A stretch of DNA of 27,292 nt from contig JBFWQM010000047.1 in assembly GCA_050249455.1 (NCBI GenBank), positions 1 through 27,292 of the forward strand. The letters run 5' to 3'. Position numbers and translations under genes: made by a program. Within the stretch, counting starts at the first letter, position 1, and each line of letters begins with the position of its first letter. Below the pieces are notes generated by a model. The model was given only the letters and a program-made list of their open reading frames with translations. It did not search any database and was not told the DNA's origin. The stretch comes from JBFWQM01 sp050249455. Its GTDB lineage: Bacteria > Pseudomonadota > Alphaproteobacteria > MPNO01 > VGEU01. Shown one piece after another: positions 14,957 to 22,270 of the stretch.

Positions 14957-15721
14957 CTAACGCGCGACCCGTTGCGGCACCTGGTCGGCGATCTGCGCGG
15001 CGACCAGGGCGGCGACGCAGCCGTAGCTCGCGTCGTTGAGGTGGAGCCCGTCCGGCGACAGCATGGTCGCGAAGGTGAAGCGGCCGCCGTGGTGCCAGTG
15101 CTGCATGATCTCGTAGCGCCGGAACAGGGGCACCTTGCGCTCGCGCGTCACCTCTTCCACCAGCGCGACGAACTGCGCGTGCTGCGGCGCCTGGTTGAAG
15201 CGCGGCGCGTATTGCTGGCTCATGACCAGGACGTCGATGCCATTCTCGCGCAGCATGTCGAGCCCGTCGCGCATCGTGTTGGCGAACGCCAGCGGGTTGG
15301 CCTTGCCCATCGCGGCATTGGTGCCGAGCTGCCAGATCGCGAGGTCGGCCTTCGCCGCGATGACGTCGCGCGGGAACCGCGCGACCATGTCGCGCGCGCG
15401 CTCGCCGTTGGTGCCCATGTTGACCACGGAGATCTCGGCAGCGGGGAAGCGCGCGCGCAGCGCGGCCTCGAGCCGGGCCGGGTAGGTGCGTTCGGGCCGG
15501 CTGGCGCCGGCGCCGGCGGTGGACGACGAGCCGATCGCGACGATGCGCAGCGGCTGACCGGCGGCGAGGCGCGCGGTGGTGCGCGGCAGCGGGTGGTCGC
15601 TGCGCAGCAGCGCATCCGGCACCGCGCAGCGCGGGTCGGGCGCGGCATCGGCGCCCGCCGCCGGCCCGGCCGCGGCCAGCGCGATCGCCGCCGCCGCGAC
15701 GGCATGCGCGAGCCGCTTCAC
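14957..15721 (-). CDS. Secreted SGNH/GDSL-family hydrolase
   Basis: A 254-residue exported protein with a signal peptide (AVAAAAIALAAAGPAAGADA). The four SGNH blocks are intact: block I IGSSSTAGAGA with Ser66, block II Gly106 (MGTNGERA), block III Asn135 (LGTNAA), and block V Asp224 and His227 in SPDGLHLND. SGNH enzymes act as esterases or acyltransferases; periplasmic ones often add or remove acyl groups on glycans or peptidoglycan. GTG 15721 lies 4 bases after the EamA gene stop, so the two form an operon. It converges on its degraded paralogue with 6 bases between stops. Natural substrate unknown. Confidence 0.9.
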   Translation of the reverse strand: MKRLAHAVAAAAIALAAAGPAAGADAAPDPRCAVPDALLRSDHPLPRTTARLAAGQPLRIVAIGSSSTAGAGASRPERTYPARLEAALRARFPAAEISVVNMGTNGERARDMVARFPRDVIAAKADLAIWQLGTNAAMGKANPLAFANTMRDGLDMLRENGIDVLVMSQQYAPRFNQAPQHAQFVALVEEVTRERKVPLFRRYEIMQHWHHGGRFTFATMLSPDGLHLNDASYGCVAALVAAQIADQVPQRVAR

Positions 15722-15725
15722 GACC

Positions 15726-16616
15726 TCACCGCCCGGGCTGCGCCTGCCGGGCGGCGCGGTGCTGCGCCGCCTCGCGCTGCGCGCCGTACCAGGTGCCGAG
15801 CACGATCACCGCCGCGCCGATCCAGGTCCACGCCTCCGGCGCCTCGGCGAAGAAGAACCAGCCGATCACCGACACGAACGGCAGCCGCAGGAACAGCACC
15901 GGCGAGACCAATGTCGCGTCGGCGTCGGCGAACGCCTTGGTCAGGAACCACTGCGCGCCGAACGCCGCCAGCGAGAAGGCAAGGATCGTCGGCACGTCGT
16001 CCAGCGGCGGCATCTTCATGTCGGGGATCGCGACGACGATCGAGATCGGCAGCTGCAGGAAGTAGCCCCAGAACACCACGGCGCCGGTCGATTCGCGCCC
16101 CGTCAGGTAGCGCGTCGCCACGTCGCTGGCGCCGAACATCGCCGCCGCGGCGATCGCCACCAGCATGCCGGCACTGACCTCCGCGAAGCCGGGGCGGACG
16201 ATCAGCAGCATGCCGGCGAAGCCGAGCCCGGTGGCCACCCAGCGGTGCGCGCCCACCCGCTCCTTCAGGAACACGACGGCGAACAGGATCGTGAACATCG
16301 GCAGGGTGAACTGCAGCGCCGTCGAATCGGCCAGCGAGATCATCACCGCCGAGAGATAGGAGGCATAGACCGCGCCGTAGATGCCGACCGCGCGGGCGCA
16401 GTGCAGGCCGAAGCGCTGGGTGCGCAGCCCGCCGGCGCCGATCCGCAGCAGCCAGGGCAGCATCAGGGCCGTGCCGATCACCTGGCGGATCAGCACGATC
16501 TCGAACACCGTGTAAGACGCCGACAGCGAACGCACGAAGCCGATGGTCACGGCGAAGCAGAACGCCGCCAGGACCATCCAGAGCACGCCGCGCACCGGCA
16601 GGGCGATGGTGGGCAA
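15726..16616 (-). CDS. EamA/DMT-family transporter
   Basis: A 296-residue permease with ten membrane segments in two EamA repeats: the first from VLWMVLAAFCFAVTIGFVRS to LLIVRPGF, the second from LVAIAAAAMFGASDVATRYL to WTWIGAAVIVLGTWYG. The end of repeat one, ALQFTLPMFTILFAVVFLKE, is the usual DMT motif. Members export metabolites such as amino acids or their derivatives; substrate not predictable. TTG 16616 is chosen because GAGGAGCGAGGAAC, a clear ribosome-binding region, lies just before it; an in-frame ATG at 16658 would put that sequence inside the coding region. It heads the operon with the SGNH hydrolase and diverges from the NQ-repeat protein. Confidence 0.88.
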   Translation of the reverse strand: MPTIALPVRGVLWMVLAAFCFAVTIGFVRSLSASYTVFEIVLIRQVIGTALMLPWLLRIGAGGLRTQRFGLHCARAVGIYGAVYASYLSAVMISLADSTALQFTLPMFTILFAVVFLKERVGAHRWVATGLGFAGMLLIVRPGFAEVSAGMLVAIAAAAMFGASDVATRYLTGRESTGAVVFWGYFLQLPISIVVAIPDMKMPPLDDVPTILAFSLAAFGAQWFLTKAFADADATLVSPVLFLRLPFVSVIGWFFFAEAPEAWTWIGAAVIVLGTWYGAQREAAQHRAARQAQPGR

Positions 16617-16716
16617 GGTTGTTCCTCGCTCCTCTAGGGCGCGACAGAATAGCGGCATTCGGCGGCCGCGGAAGCCGGTTTCGCGGAGCCGGCGAGCTGT
16701 GGCATCCTGGGCGCGG

Positions 16717-17553
16717 ATGAACCCGGTCCCTCACGCCCTGCGCAGCCTCGCTGCGGCCGGCCTGATCGCCGCCGCCGCCGCGCCCGCCGCGGCCGATGCG
16801 CTGGTGCGCGCCGACAGCCGGCTCGACCAGCACCGCACGGTGCGCGAGCGCGGGTCGCTCGAAATGCTGCTGCAGATCGGCATCACGCCCGGCTTCGCCG
16901 TCGATACCGCCGTGACCGCGCTGGCGGTCGCGATCGCCGCGGCCCAGGGCCTGTCGTATGATTCGCGCGCCGGCGCGCCGGCGGCCACGGACGCCGCGAT
17001 CGTCGATGCGCTGCGCGGCAATGCCGGCCTGGTCCTGCTCAACCAGCAGGCGGGCACCTTGAACGAGCAGGGCAACGTCGTGGCGCTGGGCGAATCGCGC
17101 ACCGGCAGCACCGCCGCGGTCGCGCACGGCAGCGCCGAGCAGACGCAGGCGGGCGCGGTGCTGCGCGAGGATGCCGGCGCCGGCGCACCCGCCGAATGGT
17201 CCGCCGTGGCGACCGACGCGCTGACCGGCCAGGCCGGCGTCACCGGCGTGAACCAGGCGGCCGGCGTTGCCAACAACCAGCACGTGGTGATCGCCACGGC
17301 ATCGGGCGTGGAGCGGCCGTCGGTGGTCGCCGACACGATGCTGATGCAGTCGATCGCCACCGGCTTCGTCGAATCGAACGGCGGGCGGCGGCGCACCCTG
17401 GCGTCGGGCATCCTGAACGGCAACGACGGCGTGTCGGCGATGAACCAGGCCGCCGGCTTCGGCAACAACCAGTCTTCGGTGTTCGGACTGCCGCTCTACG
17501 TTCCGCTCGGCGTAATCAACGCGATCGGGCCGTCCGGCATCATCAACCGCTGA
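16717..17553 (+). CDS. Exported protein with three NQ-x-A-G-x2-N-x-Q repeats
   Basis: A 278-residue protein with a signal peptide (SLAAAGLIAAAAAPAAADA). Three repeat units are centred at residues 109, 179 and 243: GLVLLNQQAGTLNEQGNVVA, GVTGVNQAAGVANNQHVVIA and GVSAMNQAAGFGNNQSSVFG. Each is preceded by a short L-x-G-[NQ]-x-G turn. Periodic Asn/Gln/Gly units of this kind recall curlin and Fap-type functional amyloid repeats and related surface proteins, but spacing (64-70 residues) and flanks differ and I cannot name the family. No C-terminal anchor is seen; the end is hydrophobic (YVPLGVINAIGPSGIINR). Likely secreted or surface-located. It is a single gene, divergent from the EamA operon. Confidence 0.8.
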   Translation: MNPVPHALRSLAAAGLIAAAAAPAAADALVRADSRLDQHRTVRERGSLEMLLQIGITPGFAVDTAVTALAVAIAAAQGLSYDSRAGAPAATDAAIVDALRGNAGLVLLNQQAGTLNEQGNVVALGESRTGSTAAVAHGSAEQTQAGAVLREDAGAGAPAEWSAVATDALTGQAGVTGVNQAAGVANNQHVVIATASGVERPSVVADTMLMQSIATGFVESNGGRRRTLASGILNGNDGVSAMNQAAGFGNNQSSVFGLPLYVPLGVINAIGPSGIINR

Positions 17554-17564
17554 CCCGGACGCCG

Positions 17565-18176
17565 TCACGCCCAGGCGCGGCACGCCGCCGCGAAACGGTC
17601 GGCCAGCGCGTCGTAGCTGTCCACGGCGGGCAGCGCCGGGAAGTCGCGGCGCACGTTGGCGGGGGCGCTGAAGAAGCAGCCGAAATCGGCAGCCTGCAGC
17701 ATGGCCGTGTCGTTGTAGGAATCGCCGGCCGCGAGGACGCGGAAGTTGAGTTCCTGCAGTGCCCGGACCGCCTTCCGCTTGTGGTCGGCGAGCCGCAGCC
17801 GGTAGCCGGCCAGCCGGCCGCCGTCGGCGATCTCCAGCCGGTGGCAGAACAGCGTCGGGAAACCGAGCCGGCGCATCAGCGGCTCGGCGAATTCGTAGAA
17901 GGTGTCGGACAGAATCGCCACCTGGTAGCGGCGGCGCAGCGCCTCTAGGAAGCCGGCGGCGCCGTCCATGGGCTCCAGCCCGTCGATCACCGCCTGGATG
18001 TCGGGCAACCGGATGCCCTGGCCGTCGAGGATGTCCAGCCGGTAGCGCATCAGCTTGTCGTAGTCCGGCTCCTCGCGCGTGGTGATGCGCAGCGCGTCGA
18101 TGCCGGTGCGCTCGGCCACCGCGATCCAGATCTCGGGAACCAGGACGCCCTCGAAGTCCAGGCAGACGAAATTCAC
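17565..18176 (-). CDS. thrH: ThrH: phosphoserine phosphatase / homoserine phosphotransferase
   Basis: A 203-residue cytoplasmic HAD enzyme that closely follows Pseudomonas ThrH over its whole length. Motif I is CLDFEGVLVPEIWIA with Asp7 as the nucleophile position and Glu9 replacing the usual second Asp, as in ThrH. Motif II is ILSDTFYEF, the motif III Lys lies in DHKRKAV, and motif IV is AAGDSYNDTAML. ThrH dephosphorylates phosphoserine and can transfer the phosphate to homoserine, linking serine and threonine synthesis. GTG 18176 is chosen over TTG 18182: GAGG is 7 bases upstream and it matches the family length. It is a single gene, with the NQ-repeat gene ending 11 bases away on the other strand. 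Confidence 0.95.
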   Translation of the reverse strand: MNFVCLDFEGVLVPEIWIAVAERTGIDALRITTREEPDYDKLMRYRLDILDGQGIRLPDIQAVIDGLEPMDGAAGFLEALRRRYQVAILSDTFYEFAEPLMRRLGFPTLFCHRLEIADGGRLAGYRLRLADHKRKAVRALQELNFRVLAAGDSYNDTAMLQAADFGCFFSAPANVRRDFPALPAVDSYDALADRFAAACRAWA

Positions 18177-18260
18177 GCACAACCTCGCGTCGTCGAACGG
18201 CGCGGAGTGTGCATGGCAAGGGTTAAGGTTTCAATCGGGAAACCATGGCCATTTCGCCGC

Positions 18261-18289
18261 GGGCGCCCGGCAGCCGGCGCCGGACGCCC
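18261..18289 (-). terminator. Hairpin after the PEP-CTERM gene
   Basis: Arms GGGCGCCCGGC (18261-18271) and GCCGGACGCCC (18279-18289) pair with one mismatch across a 7-base loop, 13 bases past the stop of the minus-strand gene at 18302. No T tract follows. Confidence 0.4.
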
Positions 18290-18301
18290 GCATCCGTGGC
18301 G

Positions 18302-19096
18302 CTAGCGGCGACGGCGGCGCACGACGAGCGCCAGGCCGGCGAGGCCGAAGCCGAAGCCGAGCAGCGTCGCCGGCTCGCCGGCCTGCGGCGGCCGGTCGAC
18401 CACGGTGATCTGCGCGATCAGGAAGGCGCTGCGCAGCCCACCCTCCTCGGTGATGAAGGTCGGCAGCGGGTCGCCGCCGTTGCAGGTGACGCAGAAGCCC
18501 GTGATGGTGATGGTGAATTCCTGGCTGTCGAACGAGAAGGTCTGCGGCGCCGCGGTGAACGGGGTGATCCGGTCGTCGCATACCGTGCCGCTGATCTGGA
18601 AGGCCGGGCATGGCGCCTGGTTGAACGTCTCCTCGATGTCGAAGCGGAACATGAACGGGCCGGCGTTGATGGTCTGGGAATCGACCTCGATCTGCACGGA
18701 CACGTCGAGGAAGGCCGAGGAGGGGATGGGCCCCAGCTGCAGCGGCAGGTTGAAGTGGGTCAGCTTGCCGAGCGGGAAGTTCTGGTTTTCCGTGACGTTG
18801 AAGGGCAACGCGCCGAATACGCCGAAGTCGGGCTCGATGCCGAGTCCGCTCCGGTTGTCGATGCTGTTGGGGTCGCCCTGGAACGGGACGCCCCAGCGGA
18901 CTTCCTCCCGGTTGCCGACGGTGCGCTCGACGATGTTGCCGGCGTCGCCGCCGGTGGTGCCCGTCCACTCGTAGGTCACGTCGTGAATGGTGAACGTGAC
19001 GGCTTCGGCGGTCCGGGGCGCCGACACCAGCGCGGCTGTCGTGACGAGCGCGGCGACGGCGGCCGCGAAAGACGTGCGGATTGCCTTGAAAGACAT
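18302..19096 (-). CDS. THxN-type PEP-CTERM sorting-domain protein
   Basis: A 264-residue exported protein. A signal peptide (AAAVAALVTTAALVSAPRTA, ending AEA at about 32) is followed by a beta-rich body with KLTHFNLPLQ (THFN at 113-116), the feature naming the THxN family of PEP-CTERM proteins. Four cysteines occur as C-x-n pairs, including CPAFQISGTVC and CVTC. The C-terminus is a PEP-CTERM signal: GEPATLLGFGFGLAGLALVV then five arginines. PEP-CTERM tails are recognised by an exosortase (EpsH/XrtA type), usually in bacteria that make exopolysaccharide. No exosortase lies in this window, so it must be encoded elsewhere if functional. ATG 19096 has GGAGGG 9 bases upstream. A long regulatory region precedes it. 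Confidence 0.92.
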   Translation of the reverse strand: MSFKAIRTSFAAAVAALVTTAALVSAPRTAEAVTFTIHDVTYEWTGTTGGDAGNIVERTVGNREEVRWGVPFQGDPNSIDNRSGLGIEPDFGVFGALPFNVTENQNFPLGKLTHFNLPLQLGPIPSSAFLDVSVQIEVDSQTINAGPFMFRFDIEETFNQAPCPAFQISGTVCDDRITPFTAAPQTFSFDSQEFTITITGFCVTCNGGDPLPTFITEEGGLRSAFLIAQITVVDRPPQAGEPATLLGFGFGLAGLALVVRRRRR

Positions 19097-19352
19097 GGTC
19101 CTGTTCCCTCCGATGCGAGGCCGGCCCGCGTAGGGGGGCGGGACAGGGCGTTCTGAGGCGCACACGCGCCGCCGCCGGCTGCTTCGCCGGTCTTTTGGAC
19201 CTGCATGTACGCGGAAACGCGCCCGTTTCGGGCCGGCTCTCTGCGCTGAACGGAGCAAACGGCGTGCCAGCAGCGAATCAGCCGCCATTGCGGCCTAAAA
19301 CCGGGTTTTCCCGCGTCGCAACGGGCCCCGAATCGTCCGAATGCTGCGCCGC

Positions 19353-19459
19353 GTAAAGAATTCCGACAGGCATTTTTCGGTCTGTGGATAACTAAAATCA
19401 ACAGAGTCAATTGGTTAACGCCAATCCGATGGTGTCGCTACTTGTAAAAATTGCCGACA
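19353..19459. promoter_or_regulatory. Two copies of GTAAA-N5-CCGACA
   Basis: GTAAAGAATTCCGACA (19353-19368) and GTAAAAATTGCCGACA (19444-19459) agree at GTAAA and CCGACA with identical spacing, 91 bases apart. Read on the minus strand, towards the PEP-CTERM gene, they are TGTCGG-N5-TTTAC, placed about 260-365 bases before its start. They may be binding sites of one regulator of that gene. Confidence 0.45.
19383..19391 (-). promoter_or_regulatory. Consensus DnaA box
   Basis: The minus strand reads TTATCCACA, a perfect match to the strong DnaA box, in the AT-richer part of the intergenic region. Only one perfect copy was seen, and no replication genes are near, so this is not evidence of an origin. 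It could be a DnaA-controlled promoter or chance. Confidence 0.4.
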
Positions 19460-19570
19460 CTTTTTGTTCTCCGGCGAGCGCGCCGCCGGACGGCTGCATG
19501 GCGCCTTAGAAACCGAGCACGGATGCCGGCCGCACAGCGTGCGGGCCGGCGCTTCGGCAGCCGCGCGCTG

Positions 19571-19598
19571 CAGGTCGTAGGTGGCAGGTCGTAGGTGG
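19571..19598. repeat. 14-bp perfect tandem duplication
   Basis: CAGGTCGTAGGTGG occurs twice back to back (19571-19584 and 19585-19598) in non-coding DNA upstream of the MFS gene. It is a likely slippage product. Confidence 0.8.
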
Positions 19599-19755
19599 CG
19601 GGCCGGCTCTAAGGCGATCGCCGCGCGCAGGCCGGGCCCGGGCCCGTCTTCTTCCGCCATCGCCCCCCTCCCGCAACGCAATGGCCGGTCCACGGCGTTG
19701 CTGCTAGTGTGCCGGCTCACGTCGCTCGTCGATCCCGAAATTATCGATCCCGATC

Positions 19756-21024
19756 ATGGCCGCGGCAATGCTCCGGACGGGACCGCTGGTCGTCCTCGGT
19801 CTCAGCACGCTCACCTACGTCTTCAGCCAACTCCTGCGCAACGCGACCGCCGTCATCGGCCCGGAGCTGATGCGCGACCTCGCGCTGTCGCCGGAGGCGC
19901 TGGGCCTGCTCGCCAGCGTCTACGCGCTCGCCAACGCGGTGATGCAGGTGCCGGTGGGCCTCCTGCTGGACCGCATCGGCGCGCGGCGGACGACCTATGC
20001 CTTGCTCGCCTTCGCCGTCATCGGCACGGTCGGCTTCGCCCTGTCGGATTCAGGCGGCACCTTGACGGCGGCGCGGTTCATGATGGGGATCGGCGTGTCG
20101 GGCGCCTATGTCGGCGGCGTGGTGCTGATCGCGCGCTGGTATCCGGCGGAGCGGTTCGCCGGCGTCGGCGGCGTGTTCCTGGCCGGCGGCAACGTCGGCG
20201 CGCTGCTGGCGACCACGCCGCTGGCGCTCGCCGCCGCCTGGCTCGGCTGGCGCGGCGCGTTCTTCGCCATCGCGGCGCTGCTGCTGCCGGTGATCCTGGC
20301 CGGCGCGCTGATCATCCGCGACGCGCCGCCGGGCCACGCCTTCCTGCGCCGCGAGCCGGAGCGGATCGGCGAGACCCTGCGCGGGCTGGGCACCGTGCTG
20401 CGCGACCGCGGGCTGCAGCGCATCTTCCTGGTGGCGTTCGTCAACTACGCGGCGCTGTCGACCATGCTGGGACTGTGGGCGGGGCCCTACCTCAACGACC
20501 GCTTCGGGCTGGACCCGGTGGCGCGCGGCAACGTGCTGCTGGCGATGACGGTGGCGGTGATCGGCGGCTACCTGGCCTACGGCCAGCTCGACCGCCTGCT
20601 CGACTGCCGCAAGCCGCTGGTGCTGTTCGGGCTGACCGGCATGGTCGCGGTGTTCGCGGCGCTGGCGCTGGCGCCGTCTCTGGCGCTGTGGCAGGCGGTG
20701 GCGCTGCTGGTCGGGCTGGCGCTGTTCAGCGCGTTCAACAGCGTGTCGCTGGCCCACGCGCGGGCGCTGTTCCCGGGACGCATGGTCGGCCGCGTGGCGA
20801 CCACCTACAACCTCGCCGTCCAGCTCGGTTCCGGCGTGTTCCAGCTGGTGTCGGGGTTCGTCGTCGGCTTCCTGCCGATCACCGCGGCCGGCATGTCGGC
20901 CGAAGCCTATCGGCTGCTGTTCGCCTTCCTGGGCGCGGCGGTGCTGGTGGCGCTGGTGGTCTACCTGCCGATCCGCGACGTGCGGCCGAGCGAGGACGCG
21001 CGCAACCGGGCGGCGGAGGCCTGA
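19756..21024 (+). CDS. MFS transporter
   Basis: A 422-residue major facilitator with twelve membrane segments. LASVYALANAVMQVPVGLLL runs into the loop 2-3 motif DRIGARRT, the MFS signature, and FMMGIGVSGAYVGGVVLIAR follows. A cytoplasmic central loop (about 190-215, HAFLRREPERIGETLRG) separates the two halves. The pattern resembles the small-organic-anion or nitrate/nitrite-like MFS branch, but substrate cannot be read. The start ATG 19756 lacks a ribosome-binding site; ATG 19768 is an alternative that removes four residues. It is a single gene ended by a strong hairpin shared with the convergent Rieske gene. Confidence 0.88.
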   Translation: MAAAMLRTGPLVVLGLSTLTYVFSQLLRNATAVIGPELMRDLALSPEALGLLASVYALANAVMQVPVGLLLDRIGARRTTYALLAFAVIGTVGFALSDSGGTLTAARFMMGIGVSGAYVGGVVLIARWYPAERFAGVGGVFLAGGNVGALLATTPLALAAAWLGWRGAFFAIAALLLPVILAGALIIRDAPPGHAFLRREPERIGETLRGLGTVLRDRGLQRIFLVAFVNYAALSTMLGLWAGPYLNDRFGLDPVARGNVLLAMTVAVIGGYLAYGQLDRLLDCRKPLVLFGLTGMVAVFAALALAPSLALWQAVALLVGLALFSAFNSVSLAHARALFPGRMVGRVATTYNLAVQLGSGVFQLVSGFVVGFLPITAAGMSAEAYRLLFAFLGAAVLVALVVYLPIRDVRPSEDARNRAAEA

Positions 21025-21031
21025 AACGCAA

Positions 21032-21057
21032 AGGGCCCCGCCGGTCGGCGGGGCCCT
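21032..21057. terminator. Bidirectional terminator hairpin
   Basis: AGGGCCCCGCCG (21032-21043) and CGGCGGGGCCCT (21046-21057) form a perfect 12-bp stem between the convergent MFS and Rieske genes. On the minus strand it is followed by TTTGCGTTT, a short T-rich tail, so it should stop transcription of the catabolic cluster well. Confidence 0.8.
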
Positions 21058-21080
21058 GCGGCTTGGGCGACGTCTGACGG

Positions 21081-22163
21081 CTATTCCGCGGCTACCGCCG
21101 CGCGGCTGGCCTGGTTCTCTTCCGCCACCAGGCGCTCCAGCATCTGGCGGCAGGCGAGCGGCCCGGCATCGGCGTTGATGTCGATGGTCGGGCTGTCCGG
21201 GTCGCGGTCGATGGTGCGCTGCTGCAGCTCGAACACTTCCCAGTCCTGGATGAACGCCTTGTGGATCTCGTTGAACACCATGTGGGTGAACTCGGCCGAC
21301 TTCGGCTGGATGTCCTGCGCCTGGCCCCAGAAGTAGTGCGTGGTGGTCTCGGTCTCCGGGGTGATGGCGTTCAGGTTGCGCAGGCCGATGCCGCCCGGCG
21401 GCGTCGGCGTGTCGAGGTCGATGAAGCCGAAGTCCTTGCCGCCGGCCGCGTTGGGCGCCGCGCCGGTGAACAGGCGCACGAAGCCGGGCGGCCGCCAGTC
21501 GATGATCTGCCAGCGGTCGACGTTGCCGGTGAACTTGCCCGCCTTCACGTAGCTCGGCGGCGCCGCCTGATCGACCACCCAGCGCACCACGGTGACGCCG
21601 TCCTTGTGGCGGAACACGCGGCTGTCGGCGGCCTCCGCCACCGCGTAGTTGCCGATGGTGGAGCGGTGCACGTAGGCGAGGTGCGACAGGTCCATCAGGT
21701 TATCGACGATCAGCCGGTAGTCGCCCTTGACGTGGAACAACGTCGTCTCCGCGCCCCAGCCCTCGTCGGTGGCCCAGCGGTAATCGGTGATCTTGGCGGG
21801 ATCGGCCAGCGCCGGGTCGCCCATCCAGATCCAGATCCAATTGTAGCGCTCCACCACCGGGTAGCTCTTGATCTTCGCGTTGGGCGGGATGGTGGTCTGC
21901 GCCGGCACGTAGACGCACTGGCCGGACGGATCGAACACCAGGCCGTGGTACCAGCAGCGCAGGTTGTCGCCGTGCACCTCGCCACGCGATAGCGGCATGC
22001 GGCGGTGGCAGCAGCGGTCCTCCACCGCGACCGGGCCGCCGTCCTCGCGCCGGTAGAACACGATGGGCTCGTTGCAGATGGTGCGTGCCAGCGGCTGGCG
22101 GTTGATCTCGTCGGCCTTCGCGGCGACGTACCAGACGTTCCTCATGAACGGTGAGTCGGCCAT
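21081..22163 (-). CDS. Rieske non-heme iron oxygenase, alpha subunit (VanA-like)
   Basis: A 360-residue oxygenase. The Rieske [2Fe-2S] ligands are C51-x-H53 (RCCHRRMPLS) and C70-x2-H73 (LRCWYHGLVF). The mononuclear iron site lies in VDNLMDLSHLAYVH: N155, D158, H161 and H166 in the N-x2-D-x2-H-x4-H pattern. The C-terminal half has the VanA/phthalate-oxygenase-like ending FIQDWEVFELQQRTIDRDP. Such enzymes demethylate or hydroxylate aromatic acids with electrons from a separate reductase; no reductase gene is in the window. Start ATG 22163 has two ribosome-binding sequences, AGGAGG and AGGAGA, upstream. Last gene of the minus-strand catabolic cluster, probably with its own internal promoter as well. 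Substrate unknown. Confidence 0.92.
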   Translation of the reverse strand: MADSPFMRNVWYVAAKADEINRQPLARTICNEPIVFYRREDGGPVAVEDRCCHRRMPLSRGEVHGDNLRCWYHGLVFDPSGQCVYVPAQTTIPPNAKIKSYPVVERYNWIWIWMGDPALADPAKITDYRWATDEGWGAETTLFHVKGDYRLIVDNLMDLSHLAYVHRSTIGNYAVAEAADSRVFRHKDGVTVVRWVVDQAAPPSYVKAGKFTGNVDRWQIIDWRPPGFVRLFTGAAPNAAGGKDFGFIDLDTPTPPGGIGLRNLNAITPETETTTHYFWGQAQDIQPKSAEFTHMVFNEIHKAFIQDWEVFELQQRTIDRDPDSPTIDINADAGPLACRQMLERLVAEENQASRAAVAAE

Positions 22164-22242
22164 GTCTCCTAGAACCTCCTGTGAGAGGGGGACCGGTTCG
22201 TTCGCCAGTCCGTGTCCGGGGAACCCGGTCCCGGATAGGATC

Positions 22243-22270
22243 AGCCTACGACCGCGGCGTTACAAGTCAA
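22243..22270 (-). promoter_or_regulatory. Candidate internal promoter for the Rieske gene
   Basis: On the minus strand TTGACT (22270-22265), 16 bases, then TAGGCT (22248-22243), in the 130 bases between the LigI-like stop and the Rieske start. The leader would be about 70 bases and contains the hairpin TCCGGG (22215-22220) / CCCGGA (22230-22235). Confidence 0.4.

Larger units (their letters stand above)
19097..19755. promoter_or_regulatory. Long intergenic region between PEP-CTERM and MFS genes
   Basis: These 659 bases have no credible gene. The part nearest the PEP-CTERM gene is GC-rich; 19350-19480 is AT-richer and holds several motifs listed separately. It also has inverted repeats ATTGG (19410-19414) / CCAAT (19421-19425) and GTGTCG (19432-19437) / CGACAC (19455-19460). 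Close to the MFS start, TCGATCCCGA occurs twice with a 15-base period (19729-19738 and 19744-19753). Promoters of both flanking genes must lie here; I could not fix their -10/-35 elements. Confidence 0.6.

Noticed and set aside
16625..16716. Sigma-54 or strong sigma-70 promoter between the EamA and NQ-repeat genes
   Set aside because: No GG-N10-GC pair of the right wording and no acceptable -35/-10 pair could be found.
19353..19460. Replication origin, because of the DnaA box and AT-rich DNA
   Set aside because: A single perfect box and no dnaA, dnaN, parAB, gidA or repABC genes in the window.
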